Shown: positions 1 to 9,380, counted from the stretch's first letter. The stretch: DNA of 64,000 nucleotides from Anaerotignum sp. MB30-C6 (GCF_030908465.1 NZ_CP133078.1:62001-126000); one strand, 5' to 3'. The notes: generated from the sequence alone by a model not told the origin. A program made the numbers and translations.

Positions 1-1295
1 TGGCGAGAGAAGGCGGTATTTCCTTTATTTTCGGATCTCAGAGTGTAGAAAGTCAGGCGGCAATGGTTGCCCGTGCAAAGGCATATAAAGCAGGCTTTGT
101 TATAAGCGATTCCAATATCAGCCCAGAAGACACTTTGCAGGATATTTTAAATTTAAAACATCGAACAGGCCATTCCACCGTAGCTGTAACCACGGACGGT
201 ACAGCCCAGGGAAAATTGGTGGGCTTGGTAACAAGTAGGGATTACAGAATCAGCCGTATGGAAAGAGGTACAAAGGTTAGTGAGTTTATGACTCCTTTGA
301 ATCACCTGATTACTGCCCCTGCAGGTACAAGCTTAAAGGAAGCAAACAACATCATTTGGGATAATAAGATTAACCAGCTTCCCATTGTGGATAATGAAGG
401 TAGACTTCAGTATTTAGTTTTCCGTAAGGATTATGATAGCCATAAAGAAAATGCCTACGAGCTTTTAGATGGAGATAAGAGATATGTGGTTGGCGCTGGT
501 ATTAACACCAGAGACTATATGGTTAGAATTCCCGCTTTGGTTGAAGCGGGTGTAGACATTCTTTGCATCGACTCCTCCGAGGGCTATTCCGAATGGCAGA
601 AGGATACTTTGGATTGGGTACGCAAAAACTATGGCGATAGCGTAAAAATCGGCGCTGGTAACGTGGTAGACAAAGAAGGTTTCCGTTATTTAGCTGACTG
701 TGGTGCGGACTTTGTAAAAATAGGTATCGGTGGCGGCTCCATCTGTATTACCAGAGAGCAAAAAGGGATCGGCCGTGGACAGGCGTCTGCAATCATTGAA
801 GTTGCAGAAGCTAGAGATGAATATTTCAAAGAAACAGGTGTTTATATTCCTCTTTGCTCCGACGGTGGTATTGTTTATGACTATCACATGACTTTGGCAT
901 TGGCTATGGGTGCAGATTTTATTATGTTAGGTAGATATTTTGCTCGTTTTGACGAAAGCCCTACAAATAAAGTAAACATCAACGGTAGCTATATGAAAGA
1001 GTATTGGGGTGAAGGTTCTGCCCGTGCAAGAAACTGGCAGAGATATGATATGGGCGGTGACTCTAAGCTTTCCTTCGAAGAAGGCGTAGACTCTTACGTG
1101 CCATATGCAGGCAGCTTGCGTGACAACGTGGGTCTTTCCTTGAAGAAAGTAAAATCTACCATGTGCAACTGCGGTGTTCTGTCTATTCCTGAGTTGCAGC
1201 AAAATGCGAAGATGACTGTAATTTCTACAACAAGCTTGGTAGAAGGCGGTGCTCACGACGTATTGCTTAAGGATAACAGCTTGAACTATAAATAA
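1..1295 (+). CDS. guaB: IMP dehydrogenase, 5' end cut off by window edge
   Basis: Oxidises IMP to XMP with NAD+, the first committed step of GMP synthesis in the cytosol. The reading frame is open from the first bases of the window, so the true start lies upstream; about 430 codons are visible. A CBS-type regulatory region (around the [10 protein letters not shown] stretch) is followed by the TIM-barrel core. The catalytic-cysteine loop reads [19 protein letters not shown] rather than the more usual GPGSICTTR form; the Cys is present. This is a variant I associate with clostridial IMPDHs (from memory). It ends just before a strong terminator. Confidence 0.93.
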   Translation, partial: AREGGISFIFGSQSVESQAAMVARAKAYKAGFVISDSNISPEDTLQDILNLKHRTGHSTVAVTTDGTAQGKLVGLVTSRDYRISRMERGTKVSEFMTPLNHLITAPAGTSLKEANNIIWDNKINQLPIVDNEGRLQYLVFRKDYDSHKENAYELLDGDKRYVVGAGINTRDYMVRIPALVEAGVDILCIDSSEGYSEWQKDTLDWVRKNYGDSVKIGAGNVVDKEGFRYLADCGADFVKIGIGGGSICITREQKGIGRGQASAIIEVAEARDEYFKETGVYIPLCSDGGIVYDYHMTLALAMGADFIMLGRYFARFDESPTNKVNINGSYMKEYWGEGSARARNWQRYDMGGDSKLSFEEGVDSYVPYAGSLRDNVGLSLKKVKSTMCNCGVLSIPELQQNAKMTVISTTSLVEGGAHDVLLKDNSLNYK

Positions 1296-1315
1296 TCATA
1301 TAAAAGAAATGAGAG

Positions 1316-1351
1316 AAGTGACATTTGTGTTTACAAGTGTCACTTTTTTGT
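1316..1351 (+). terminator. Intrinsic terminator of guaB
   Basis: A 13-bp stem (AAGTGACATTTGT paired with ACAAGTGTCACTT, one G-U) is followed directly by a T tract. Confidence 0.9.
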
Positions 1352-1796
1352 TTTTGGATAGAGTTTAGAATTAAAAAAATCACGATTGCTGTATAAACTC
1401 ATGTGTTTATTGGACTTTAATCTAAAGTATATAATATCAAGTTGATAAAGTTTGTGCCTATGTTTTGGGAATGCACGTTGCTTTATGTCTGAAACTTTAT
1501 GTAATGCTACTATTGTTATGTATATTACAAAATGTTATGATGAGAAAAAAATATAAAATGATGGGGGATTCATGTCCTATTACTTTTACTCTGAAAGTTT
1601 TCGAGCATCGCTACCATGTTCCAACGAAAAAAAGCTTTTATAGGGCTATGAGTGGAGTACCTGTGGTAGGGGTAAGCAGTGAAACCTATGCAACTATATG
1701 TTTCTTTTTACAGCCGGATTTTTCATATTATTTGCAGTTTATTACATAAAAGGGCACTAAGATAATTTCAATCTTGCAAAAAAGCGAAAGGGGTTC
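1352..1796. other. AT-rich stretch without a convincing gene
   Basis: About 445 bases between the guaB terminator and the next small gene. A 94-codon frame at 1465-1749 exists but has no ribosome binding site at its start, an irregular hydrophobic N-terminus and no recognisable domain. A second frame beginning at 1572 breaks after about 23 codons. It may be decayed coding sequence, but nothing specific can be supported. Confidence 0.4.
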
Positions 1797-1805
1797 TTGG
1801 AATTT

Positions 1806-2009
1806 ATGAAAAAGCTTTTATTTATTCTTGCAACCAGTCTGAATATGTTGACATTATCGTTAATCATCATGTTCTCCTATATGAGATATCATGTGGCTCA
1901 TCTTTCTGGAAGCTATCCTACTTATATGAAGAGCTATTGGCCTTATCAATTAATATTTTTGCTGGTCGTGTCATATTTTATCGAATTATATGTTATTTAT
2001 AAAAAATAG
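1806..2009 (+). CDS. Small membrane protein, unknown function
   Basis: 67 codons from ATG 1806. The protein starts MKKLLFILATSLNMLTL and has two predicted membrane segments (about residues 3-25 and 45-63), with a short Tyr-rich loop between them and a basic C-terminus. An AAAGGGG site lies about 12 bases upstream of the ATG; an in-frame TTG at 1797 is the alternative start but sits too close to that site. I recognise no family. It ends ahead of a hairpin shared with the convergent ferredoxin gene. Confidence 0.5.
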   Translation: MKKLLFILATSLNMLTLSLIIMFSYMRYHVAHLSGSYPTYMKSYWPYQLIFLLVVSYFIELYVIYKK

Positions 2010-2031
2010 TAGATATATTAGTTTCTCAAAA

Positions 2032-2068
2032 GAAAAGGGAGGCGTCCATATAGAAGGCCTCCTTTACA
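2032..2068. terminator. Bidirectional terminator between convergent genes
   Basis: GGAGGC and GCCTCC arms flank a 12-base loop. Pyrimidine-rich T runs occur on the 3' side in both directions, suiting the end of the small membrane protein gene and of the ferredoxin gene. Confidence 0.6.
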
Positions 2069-2090
2069 ATTTCTATGCAGTTTGAATGAG

Positions 2091-2282
2091 TTAATGCCCT
2101 GTTGTTTCAATGGCAACGGCAGGACAGTTTGTTTTTGACTCAATCACCATTGCTTCTGTGCTAGGTGGAACATTTTCGGGGATTGCTTTCGCCAAGCCGT
2201 TATCATCCATGGAAAATACTTCGCCACAAAGGCTGACACAAAGACCGCAGCCAATGCATTTTTCGTTTACGAATGCTTGCAT
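2091..2282 (-). CDS. Small [4Fe-4S] ferredoxin
   Basis: 63-residue electron carrier. The motif CIGCGLCVSLC and a later C in NCPAVAI match the single-cluster ferredoxins of the Thermotoga type, in which three Cys of the first motif and the Cys before Pro bind the iron-sulfur cluster. Start ATG 2282 was chosen because AAAGGAGAG lies 5-6 bases upstream; the same frame is open for 35 further codons upstream, but that part is low in quality and lacks a binding site. Redox partner unknown. Confidence 0.88.
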   Translation of the reverse strand: MQAFVNEKCIGCGLCVSLCGEVFSMDDNGLAKAIPENVPPSTEAMVIESKTNCPAVAIETTGH

Positions 2283-2396
2283 ATCATCTCTCCTTTTAAA
2301 ACAGTTTGTAATATTGTCCCACTTTCCCAAAAAGATATACAGATTATTCACAAAAAAAAGATGCCTCAGCATCTTTTTAAAATACAAATGAACTTT

Positions 2397-2484
2397 CTTT
2401 GCCCATCATAAGCACAGCATCTATCTACGCAATTACCATTCTTTCCCCATCATAAGTGCAACATCCATCCACTCAGTAACCATT
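2397..2484. repeat. Imperfect tandem repeat, 2 x 44 bp
   Basis: Units at 2397-2440 and 2441-2484 match at roughly three quarters of positions by eye, with most differences being transitions. The right unit holds the end of the minus-strand gene at 2433-2663; the left unit is a decaying copy just beyond its stop. 44 is not a multiple of three, so the copy is out of frame. Confidence 0.75.
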
Positions 2485-2663
2485 CTATAGGCTTCTTCTT
2501 CGTCTTTCAAGCGGTGTAATGTTTCCTCGTCACTATCAAAGGAAAGTAACAATGCGCCATAAATATTGTAAAAATCAATTTGCCAATCGGTTTTATCTTT
2601 ATATAGTGTCAGGTGATAAACCATTTCGTCGATGCCTGTGATCGTAAACTTTTCATGGATCAT
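2433..2663 (-). CDS. Hypothetical acidic protein, 76 residues
   Basis: Starts MIHEKFTITGIDEMVYHLTL and ends MDVALMMGKEW. The composition is soluble and acidic (EETLHRLKDEEEAY), with a predicted beta-rich front and a helical back half; no family is recognised. An AAAGGAGGGATTGGT stretch upstream of ATG 2663 gives good initiation. The 3' end has been duplicated in tandem just past the stop. It is probably transcribed separately from the ferredoxin gene downstream, but no terminator between them is clear. Confidence 0.65.
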   Translation of the reverse strand: MIHEKFTITGIDEMVYHLTLYKDKTDWQIDFYNIYGALLLSFDSDEETLHRLKDEEEAYRMVTEWMDVALMMGKEW

Positions 2664-2853
2664 ACCAATCCCTCCTTTTTTTGGTTATATGGAATCAGTA
2701 TATCAAAAAAAGAACAAGATGAAAAGAGGAAAATGTTAAAAAATATACAAGATTATATCAACTCATACTGGGAATAATAAAAAATGAAGATTTTTTCGGT
2801 TGTTGGAATATTTTGTGTTGATTTTTCTTCGTTGGTATGTTAGAATTCTTACA

Positions 2854-2966
2854 AATAAGAGGGAGTAGCTTACGCATTTTGCGTCGCCAGCGTTCGTCAT
2901 CTCGGTGTAACAGCCCGGACGTTGCCCATAAGATACGTGGTATCTTTAGGAAGCAAGACTTTTATT
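2854..2966 (+). promoter_or_regulatory. yybP-ykoY (Mn2+) riboswitch aptamer
   Basis: Contains the conserved GGGAGTAGC just inside the 5' arm, a GTCATCTCGG / CCCGG middle section and the 3' AAGCAAGACTTTTATT. P1 forms between AATAAGAG (2854-2861) and CTTTTATT (2959-2966), eight pairs including one G-U. Known members bind Mn2+ and turn on exporters. Here it lies ahead of a P-type ATPase gene and overlaps a terminator, so it is read as a transcriptional ON switch. Confidence 0.9.
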
Positions 2967-3007
2967 GTACCGAAAAATCAGGAAGGGTGCAATGGAGGTC
3001 TTTTTTT
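2956..3007 (+). terminator. Riboswitch-controlled terminator
   Basis: AGACTTTTATTGTACC (2956-2971) pairs over 16 bp, with G-U pairs, with the strand ending GGAGGTCT near 3001, followed by a run of T. The left arm is the same sequence that closes P1 of the riboswitch, so the two folds exclude each other. Confidence 0.88.
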
Positions 3008-3031
3008 GTTTGCACTGAAAGGAGAATAAAA

Positions 3032-5626
3032 ATGGATAAACTATGGATGAGGAAAAAGGATGAGCTGTTCCAAGAGTTTGGAACCTCAATGCGTGGGCTC
3101 TCGGGGGAAGAGGCTGAGCAACGGATTGAAAAGTATGGTGAAAACAAACTAAAAGAGGGAAAACGAAAAGGTGTAATTCAGGTTTTCTTCGAGCAGTTTG
3201 CAGACCTTTTAGTTGTTATATTAATTGCGGCGGCTGTAATTTCTGCCCTTACTGGTGGCATCGAAGGAACGATTGTTATCATTACTGTGTTAATTTTAAA
3301 TGCAATTTTGGGAACGGTGCAGCACTTTAAAGCAGAGAAGTCTTTGGAAAGTTTAAAAGCCATGTCTGCCCCTAACGCAAGGGTCATCAGAAATGGGGAA
3401 AAAGTAGAAGTTCCAGCGGCAAGATTGGTACCTGGCGATATTTTGCTTTTAGAAGCAGGGGACGTTTCGGCGGCAGACGGCCGTATTTTAGAAAACCATT
3501 CCTTACAGGTGAGTGAAAGTGCGTTGACAGGCGAATCGGAAAACGTAAACAAGATTGCGGAAATCATTGAAAAAGATGAGTTGCCCTTGGGCGACCGTTT
3601 GAATATGGTTTATAGTGGCTCCTTGATTTCCTATGGCCGTGCCGTTGTGTTGGTAACGGGTACAGGGATGAATACGGAAATTGGTAAGATTGCCAACTTA
3701 ATGGAATCTGCACAAGAGAAATCCACACCCTTGCAAAGAAGCTTGGATGACTTCTCAAAGAAATTATCTTTTATTATATTAGGTATTTGTGCTATTGTGT
3801 TTGGCTTAGGGGTATGGCGTGGTCAGCCCATGGCAGATGCTCTGATGTTTGCTGTGGCTTTGGCGGTAGCTGCAATTCCCGAGGCATTAAGTTCTATTGT
3901 AACCATTGGTTTGGCCATTGGTACCCAAAAAATGGCCAAGGAAAATGCCATTATCAAAAACCTTCGTGCCGTGGAAAGCTTGGGTTGTGTTTCTGTTATC
4001 TGTTCCGATAAAACAGGTACGTTAACACAAAATAAAATGACAGTGCAAAAAACTTTTACTCTTGAAGGAACCACAGATACGGATGATGTGGATTGTAATA
4101 GAACCCCTTATAGAGAGCTGATTGTGACAGGTGTACTTTGTAATGACGGTGCAATTAACGGAGAGACCCAGATTGGTGACCCTACGGAAACAGCGTTACT
4201 AACCTTCTGTCGAAAGGCTGGGGGTAATGAAGGGGATATTAGAAACACCTACCCCCGTATGAGTGAATTGCCCTTTGATTCCGACCGTAAGTTAATGTCA
4301 ACCTTGCATCAAATTGAAGAAAAGTATTTGATGATGACAAAGGGTGCCCCTGATGTTTTATTGGCAAGATGTAAAAATGTTGTGGAAAATGGAACAACAA
4401 GGGAGATGACCCAAAAGGATTTAGATGGGATTTTGGCTCAAAATCAGGCATTCTCATCACAAGGCCTGCGTGTATTAGCCTTTGCAAAAAAAGAGATTGA
4501 TGCAAAACGTTTGCTTACCTTGGAGGATGAAAATGAATTAACCTTTATTGGTTTGATTGCTATGATGGATCCCCCTCGTTTGGAATCCGCCCCTGCCGTT
4601 GGAGATTGTCGCAGAGCGGGTATCCGTCCTGTCATGATTACAGGAGATCATAAGGTAACGGCTTCTGCTATTGCAAAAGAAATTGGTATTTTGCAAGAAG
4701 GGGATAGAGCCATGGAAGGCTCAGAACTGGAGCATATCAGTGACGATGAATTGCGTGGTATGGTAAAAGATATCTCTGTTTATGCACGAGTGTCACCTGA
4801 GCATAAAATCCGTATCGTTCGTGCTTGGCAGGAAAATGGGTGTATTGCCGCTATGACTGGCGATGGTGTAAACGATGCTCCCGCCTTAAAACAGGCGGAT
4901 ATCGGTATTGCCATGGGTATTACGGGTACAGAAGTATCTAAGGATGCTGCGGCTATGATTTTAACGGATGATAACTTTGCTACTATTGTAAAGGCCGTAG
5001 GCAACGGTAGAAATGTATATGCAAATATCAAGAACTCCATCCAGTTCTTATTGTCTGGTAACTTAGCAGGGATTATAACAGTGTTATTTACCTCCTTGTT
5101 GGCATTGCCATTACCATTTACAGCAGTACAGCTGCTGTTTATCAATCTCTTAACAGATAGCTTACCTGCTTTGGCGGTGAACATGGAAAAACCCACTGGA
5201 GATTTATTAAATGACAAGCCAAGAGATCCTAGAGAAAGTATTTTGACCAAAGACTTTATGCGTAGATTGGTGATTCAGGGTGGTATGATCGCCGCTGTAA
5301 CCATTGTGGCTTTCTATATTGGTATGGGTGTAAGCGATGGCATGGCTTGTACCATGGCCTTTGCTACCCTTTGTATGGCTCGTTTGTTCCATGGATTTAA
5401 CTGCCGTGGTGCACGTTCCATTTTCCGCCTGCCCAACAACCCTTATAGCTATGGTGCGTTTGCAGTGGGTGCTACCTTCTTAATGGCTGTATTGTTTATT
5501 CCTGGCTTACACGGGTTGTTTGATATTAATGATGCTCTGACAGGCACACACATTTTACAGATTGTAGGTTTGGCTTTGGTTCCTACTTTTATCATTCAGG
5601 CGGCTCGTGTTGTAAGAGGAAGATAA
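3032..5626 (+). CDS. P-type cation-transporting ATPase, probably Mn2+/Ca2+ efflux
   Basis: 864-residue P2-type pump that uses ATP to export a divalent cation across the cytoplasmic membrane. Visible motifs are the actuator LTGES, the phosphorylation site CSDKTGTLTQ (Asp about residue 326), MITGDH, and TGDGVNDAPALK with a following GITGTEVSKDAA. The M4 ion site reads IPEALSS instead of the PEGLPA of well-studied Ca2+ pumps. From memory that variant goes with the streptococcal/lactococcal pumps that are also under yybP-ykoY control and export Mn2+; this is inference. ATG 3032 was chosen because AAAGGAG is 8 bases upstream, whereas a longer in-frame start at 2837 would translate the riboswitch. 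Confidence 0.93.
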   Translation: MDKLWMRKKDELFQEFGTSMRGLSGEEAEQRIEKYGENKLKEGKRKGVIQVFFEQFADLLVVILIAAAVISALTGGIEGTIVIITVLILNAILGTVQHFKAEKSLESLKAMSAPNARVIRNGEKVEVPAARLVPGDILLLEAGDVSAADGRILENHSLQVSESALTGESENVNKIAEIIEKDELPLGDRLNMVYSGSLISYGRAVVLVTGTGMNTEIGKIANLMESAQEKSTPLQRSLDDFSKKLSFIILGICAIVFGLGVWRGQPMADALMFAVALAVAAIPEALSSIVTIGLAIGTQKMAKENAIIKNLRAVESLGCVSVICSDKTGTLTQNKMTVQKTFTLEGTTDTDDVDCNRTPYRELIVTGVLCNDGAINGETQIGDPTETALLTFCRKAGGNEGDIRNTYPRMSELPFDSDRKLMSTLHQIEEKYLMMTKGAPDVLLARCKNVVENGTTREMTQKDLDGILAQNQAFSSQGLRVLAFAKKEIDAKRLLTLEDENELTFIGLIAMMDPPRLESAPAVGDCRRAGIRPVMITGDHKVTASAIAKEIGILQEGDRAMEGSELEHISDDELRGMVKDISVYARVSPEHKIRIVRAWQENGCIAAMTGDGVNDAPALKQADIGIAMGITGTEVSKDAAAMILTDDNFATIVKAVGNGRNVYANIKNSIQFLLSGNLAGIITVLFTSLLALPLPFTAVQLLFINLLTDSLPALAVNMEKPTGDLLNDKPRDPRESILTKDFMRRLVIQGGMIAAVTIVAFYIGMGVSDGMACTMAFATLCMARLFHGFNCRGARSIFRLPNNPYSYGAFAVGATFLMAVLFIPGLHGLFDINDALTGTHILQIVGLALVPTFIIQAARVVRGR

Positions 5627-5667
5627 GGCAAGGGGATATGGTTCAGATTTATAAGAGAATAAGTTCT

Positions 5668-5698
5668 GGGCAAGCAAATTTTTGCTTGCCCTTTTTTT
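5668..5698 (+). terminator. Terminator of the cation ATPase gene
   Basis: GGGCAAGCAA and TTGCTTGCCC form a strong stem with a very short loop, followed by seven T. Confidence 0.93.
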
Positions 5699-5821
5699 AT
5701 AGAAAGATTCAAAACCTCTTAAGTCAATTTAATTCTTAAACCTTGTAGGAGAGCACTTTTATCATGATTCAATGGGAAATTTGAAACCCCATAGGTTCAC
5801 CTTAATTTTTTTGAGAGTAAG

Positions 5822-5852
5822 AAAAAAGTACGAGACTATAAAAGTCCCGTAC
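5822..5852 (-). terminator. Terminator of tex (minus strand)
   Basis: On the minus strand GTACGGGACT pairs with AGTCTCGTAC across a 5-base loop (one mismatch), followed by TTTTTT. It lies 116 bases beyond the tex stop. Confidence 0.8.
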
Positions 5853-5967
5853 TAAATCCTATGACTACATTATTTTTTTCCATGTTTTATGAAGAAAAAT
5901 GAATTTTGATGAAAATCCGAAAAGAAAGACTTTCGAATGGATGCATGAAACCTTAAAAAGATGTCAC

Positions 5968-8109
5968 TTAATCTACATTTCTCATGGTTAATGAAATTCT
6001 CTTTTTCTCCATATCCACTGAAAGGACTTTTACTTTTACTGTATCCCCCAACTTCACTTCTTCCAGAGGGTGCTTAATAAACCGATTGCAAATTTGGGAA
6101 ATATGCACCAAACCGTCTTGATGTACACCAATATCCACAAATACGCCAAAATCAATGACATTTCGCACGGTTCCCATTAATATCATACCCTCTTGTAAAT
6201 CCTCCATAGAAAGGACGTCACTGCGTAAGATAGGTGCTGGGGCATCTTCACGGGGGTCACGGCCGGGCTTTTCCAGTTCACTGATGATGTCTTGTAGCGT
6301 AGGAACGCCAATACCCAGAGTTTCCGCCATTTTTTCAGGGGAAGCTATTTTTTTGGCCAAGCCTGATACCTGTTTATTTGCCACATCTTCAAGGCTAAAG
6401 CCGCAAGCAGAAAGTAAGCTTTCTGCCGCTTGATAGCTTTCAGGATGCACCCCTGTATGGTCTAATGCCATGGTGCTTTCGGGAATTCGTAAGAAACCAG
6501 CACATTGCAAAAATGCCTTAGGCCCTAGTTTTGGAACCTTCAATAGATCTTTGCGTGTTTTAAATTTTCCGTTTTCTTCACGATACAGCAAAATATTTTT
6601 TGCAACGGTATTATTAATCCCTGCAACGTAAGAAAGGAGGGAGGGGCTTGCAGTATTTAGATCCACGCCTACGCTGTTTACGCAGTCTTCCACCACACCG
6701 CCCAACGCTTCCCCAAGACGCTTCTGGTTCATATCGTGCTGATACTGTCCCACGCCAATGGATTTTGGATCGATTTTTACCAATTCTGCCAAAGGGTCTT
6801 GTATTCTTCTGCCGATGGAAACGGCACTACGCAAGGATACATCATATTGAGGGAATTCTTCAGCCCCCAATTTTGAAGCGGAATAAACGGAAGCACCTGC
6901 TTCGTTGGTAATGAGATACTGTACTTTTCTGTCTATGTTTTTGAGCATCTGGGCAACAAATTGCTCTGACTCTCTGGAGGCTGTGCCGTTTCCAATGGAA
7001 ATCAGCTCAACGCCATAGGTTTCCATAAGTTTCGTTAAAATCTTTTCTGCCTCTTCCTTTTTATTCTGGGGAGGAGTGGGGTAAACCACGGCAGTTTCAA
7101 GGGGTTTTCCCGTTTCGTCGATGACAGCAATTTTGCAGCCTGTACGGAACGCAGGGTCCAAAGCCAATACCACTTTTCCAGCAATGGGAGGCTGTAATAA
7201 AAGCTGCTTTAAGTTCTCACGAAATACGCCCAATGCGGATTCTTCGGATTTTTCTGTAAAGTCGTTACGAAGTTCTCTCTCTAAGGAGGGGGTAATTAAG
7301 CGTTTGTAGCTATCTTCAATCACTTCTTGTAAAATCTCTTTTGTATGGCTATCTTTCTTAATGATATAACGACTCATTTTTTCAAAAAGCTTTTCGTCTT
7401 CCCCTTGAATTTTCACGGAAAGGAAGCCTTCTTTTTCGCCACGGTTTATGGCAAGAATACGGTGTCCAGCAATGGTTTTTAAGGTTTCTGTGTAGTCATA
7501 ATACATTTCGTATACAGAAGGCTCGTCCTTCGCCTTTTGTGATACCAAAAGGCCGTATTTCAGCCAGTCTTCACGTAGCATTTTTCTTAAGTTTGCATCA
7601 TCAGAAAGTTTCTCCGCTATAATATCTTTTGCCCCTTGGATTGCCTCCTCGACACTGGAAACCCCTTTTTCTTCGTCCACAAAAGCAGCGGAATATTCAT
7701 CCAATGGCGTCAACAAAACTTGGCCAAAAATCATTTCTGCCAAAGGCTCTAGTCCCTTTTCTTTTGCGATAGAGGCTCTGGTGCGGCGTTTTGGGCGGAA
7801 TGGGCGATAAATATCGTCAATTTCCGTTTGTGTCATTGCCTCATTCAGCTTTTTCTCTAATTCCTCCGTAAGATTACCTTGCTCGGCAATGGAAGTACGC
7901 ACTTGTTCTCGTCTTTCTTCCAAATTTCTCAGGGCTGTCAAACGCTCGGCAAGTTGACGAATCACCTGATCGTCAAGGGAGCCTGTCATTTCCTTACGGT
8001 AACGGGCAATAAAAGGCACCGTGTTCCCTTCATCTAATAACTTCACCGTATTTTCTATTTGCGAAGCCTTAATATTCAATTCTTCTTGTAATCGTTTCAA
8101 AATATCCAT
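5968..8109 (-). CDS. tex: Tex-family S1 RNA-binding protein
   Basis: 713-residue cytosolic protein of the Tex/YdcI family, RNA-binding factors linked to transcription and RNA quality control. The order is as expected: helical Tex N-terminal region, a YqgF/RNase H-like domain (VVLALDPAFRTGCKIAVID), helix-hairpin-helix segments (LSYVAGINNTVAKNI, LLKVPKLGPKAFLQCAGFLR) and a C-terminal S1 domain (GMILMGTVRNVIDFGVFVDI). Length is normal for the family. ATG 8109 is preceded by AAAGGATGG. It appears monocistronic, ending at its own terminator. Confidence 0.95.
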   Translation of the reverse strand: MDILKRLQEELNIKASQIENTVKLLDEGNTVPFIARYRKEMTGSLDDQVIRQLAERLTALRNLEERREQVRTSIAEQGNLTEELEKKLNEAMTQTEIDDIYRPFRPKRRTRASIAKEKGLEPLAEMIFGQVLLTPLDEYSAAFVDEEKGVSSVEEAIQGAKDIIAEKLSDDANLRKMLREDWLKYGLLVSQKAKDEPSVYEMYYDYTETLKTIAGHRILAINRGEKEGFLSVKIQGEDEKLFEKMSRYIIKKDSHTKEILQEVIEDSYKRLITPSLERELRNDFTEKSEESALGVFRENLKQLLLQPPIAGKVVLALDPAFRTGCKIAVIDETGKPLETAVVYPTPPQNKKEEAEKILTKLMETYGVELISIGNGTASRESEQFVAQMLKNIDRKVQYLITNEAGASVYSASKLGAEEFPQYDVSLRSAVSIGRRIQDPLAELVKIDPKSIGVGQYQHDMNQKRLGEALGGVVEDCVNSVGVDLNTASPSLLSYVAGINNTVAKNILLYREENGKFKTRKDLLKVPKLGPKAFLQCAGFLRIPESTMALDHTGVHPESYQAAESLLSACGFSLEDVANKQVSGLAKKIASPEKMAETLGIGVPTLQDIISELEKPGRDPREDAPAPILRSDVLSMEDLQEGMILMGTVRNVIDFGVFVDIGVHQDGLVHISQICNRFIKHPLEEVKLGDTVKVKVLSVDMEKKRISLTMRNVD

Positions 8110-8201
8110 TTTTATGCCATCCTTTATATAATAACATTCCGAGACTTTTCATCATTTTGATATATAGTCTCAGAGGTAAAATTAATCCCTTAAAGAGAGA
8201 G

Positions 8202-9242
8202 TTAGTGGTAGATATGCCAAAGGCTGTTTAGTTTTTCTTTGCAGGCTTTGGCAGAATCCGTCAATGTATACATGTAAAATTCATCTTCGGTTTTTGCCAC
8301 CAAACCCCGCTTGATTAGATAGTCCAAGTGGGACATGGTTTCCCCAACAGCAAACCATCTTTGGGAAAGGGGGAACTCATCCCAAGTTTTGCCACGCATA
8401 GACCATTTTAAACAGGAGCCAATTTTTGTGGCGTGGGCATTGGGGAATTCACCTAGGGCGTCGATGGTTTCTTCCAAACGAATCAGGTGGTGATGAATAA
8501 TTTCTTCAATGCGTACATAAACGTCCATTTCGTTTTTTCTATGGGCAGGTAGAACCGTTTTCATATCAAAAGCCCGTATTTTTACTAAGCTGTCCAGGTA
8601 ATCACCCAAAGCGTCCTCTATGGATACCCAAGCGGTGATATTAGGTGTAATATCAAACAAAATATGATCCCCAGATAACAAGAGTTTTTCTTCTGGTAGA
8701 TAAAGGCAAGTTTGGCCTGGTGTGTGTCCTGGAACAAATACGCACTGAAAACCATAAGAGCCTATCTGAATGATGTCTCCATCATGGATAATCTCTGCGT
8801 CGAAAAAATAATCGGGTTCAAAGCCACGGGCGGGGTTCTCGTCTTTTAGCCAATCCAACTGTTCCTCCGAAAAGCCCTCTTTTCGGTAAATTCCATCAAA
8901 GGTATCCCAGCGGTTTCCGTTTAATATCCAGCCTAAATATTCATGGTCATTCTTGCTCATGTAAATTTTCCCCGGTTTTTGGTGCATTACCCCAGGGGCA
9001 AGGCCAGAGTGGTCAGAATGGAGGTGGGTGAGGAACATATTGGTCTTTTCCCAATCCACATTTATTTCCCGTAAGCCATTCATCAAAGCTTCTTTGCACT
9101 CAGGGCGATTGAAGCCTGTATCAACAATCAGGCTTTCCCCACCATTTTGTATTACGTAAGAATTTAGGTTTTTTAATGGGTTATTAGGCAGAGGTACATC
9201 TATTTTATAAATCGTTGGATTTTCATAAACCTTTGTAATCAT
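8202..9242 (-). CDS. Metallo-beta-lactamase-fold hydrolase
   Basis: 346-residue cytosolic MBL-fold enzyme. The metal motif is THLHSDH (His73, His75, Asp77, His78), followed by VPGHTPGQTCLY and SGDHILF, which supply further metal ligands. The C-terminal 90 residues form a helical, winged-helix-like extension (LDYLIKRGLVAKTEDEFYMYTL) of the sort seen in the hydrolase group that includes lactamase-like thioester and glyoxalase II-like enzymes. The substrate cannot be deduced. It is divergent from the XRE gene at 9412, with about 170 bases between. AAAGGAAAAAACAG precedes ATG 9242. Confidence 0.85.
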   Translation of the reverse strand: MITKVYENPTIYKIDVPLPNNPLKNLNSYVIQNGGESLIVDTGFNRPECKEALMNGLREINVDWEKTNMFLTHLHSDHSGLAPGVMHQKPGKIYMSKNDHEYLGWILNGNRWDTFDGIYRKEGFSEEQLDWLKDENPARGFEPDYFFDAEIIHDGDIIQIGSYGFQCVFVPGHTPGQTCLYLPEEKLLLSGDHILFDITPNITAWVSIEDALGDYLDSLVKIRAFDMKTVLPAHRKNEMDVYVRIEEIIHHHLIRLEETIDALGEFPNAHATKIGSCLKWSMRGKTWDEFPLSQRWFAVGETMSHLDYLIKRGLVAKTEDEFYMYTLTDSAKACKEKLNSLWHIYH

Positions 9243-9310
9243 CTGTTTTTTCCTTTCGTCCTTAGTTTTTTATCTATTATAAAGGGAATGATGGTTTTAC
9301 ACAAGAAACA

Positions 9311-9323
9311 TTGCAAAATGCAA
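9311..9323. promoter_or_regulatory. Candidate operator, TTGCA-N3-TGCAA
   Basis: A perfect inverted repeat (TTGCA AAA TGCAA) about 30 bases upstream of the -35 of the XRE gene promoter and between two divergent genes. A further half-site ATGCAA occurs at about 9340. It could bind the adjacent XRE protein; this is inference from position. Confidence 0.4.
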
Positions 9324-9351
9324 AATATTTTGGCTTTAATGCAATATATAA

Positions 9352-9380
9352 TTGACATTATGATTAATATGTTGTATAAC
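9352..9380 (+). promoter_or_regulatory. Sigma-A promoter of the XRE operon
   Basis: TTGACA, 17-base spacer, TATAAC; 32 bases upstream of the XRE start codon. Confidence 0.85.

Noticed and set aside
1465-1749. 94-codon frame after guaB
   Set aside because: No ribosome binding site, irregular composition and no recognisable domain; kept only as a note in the gap entry.
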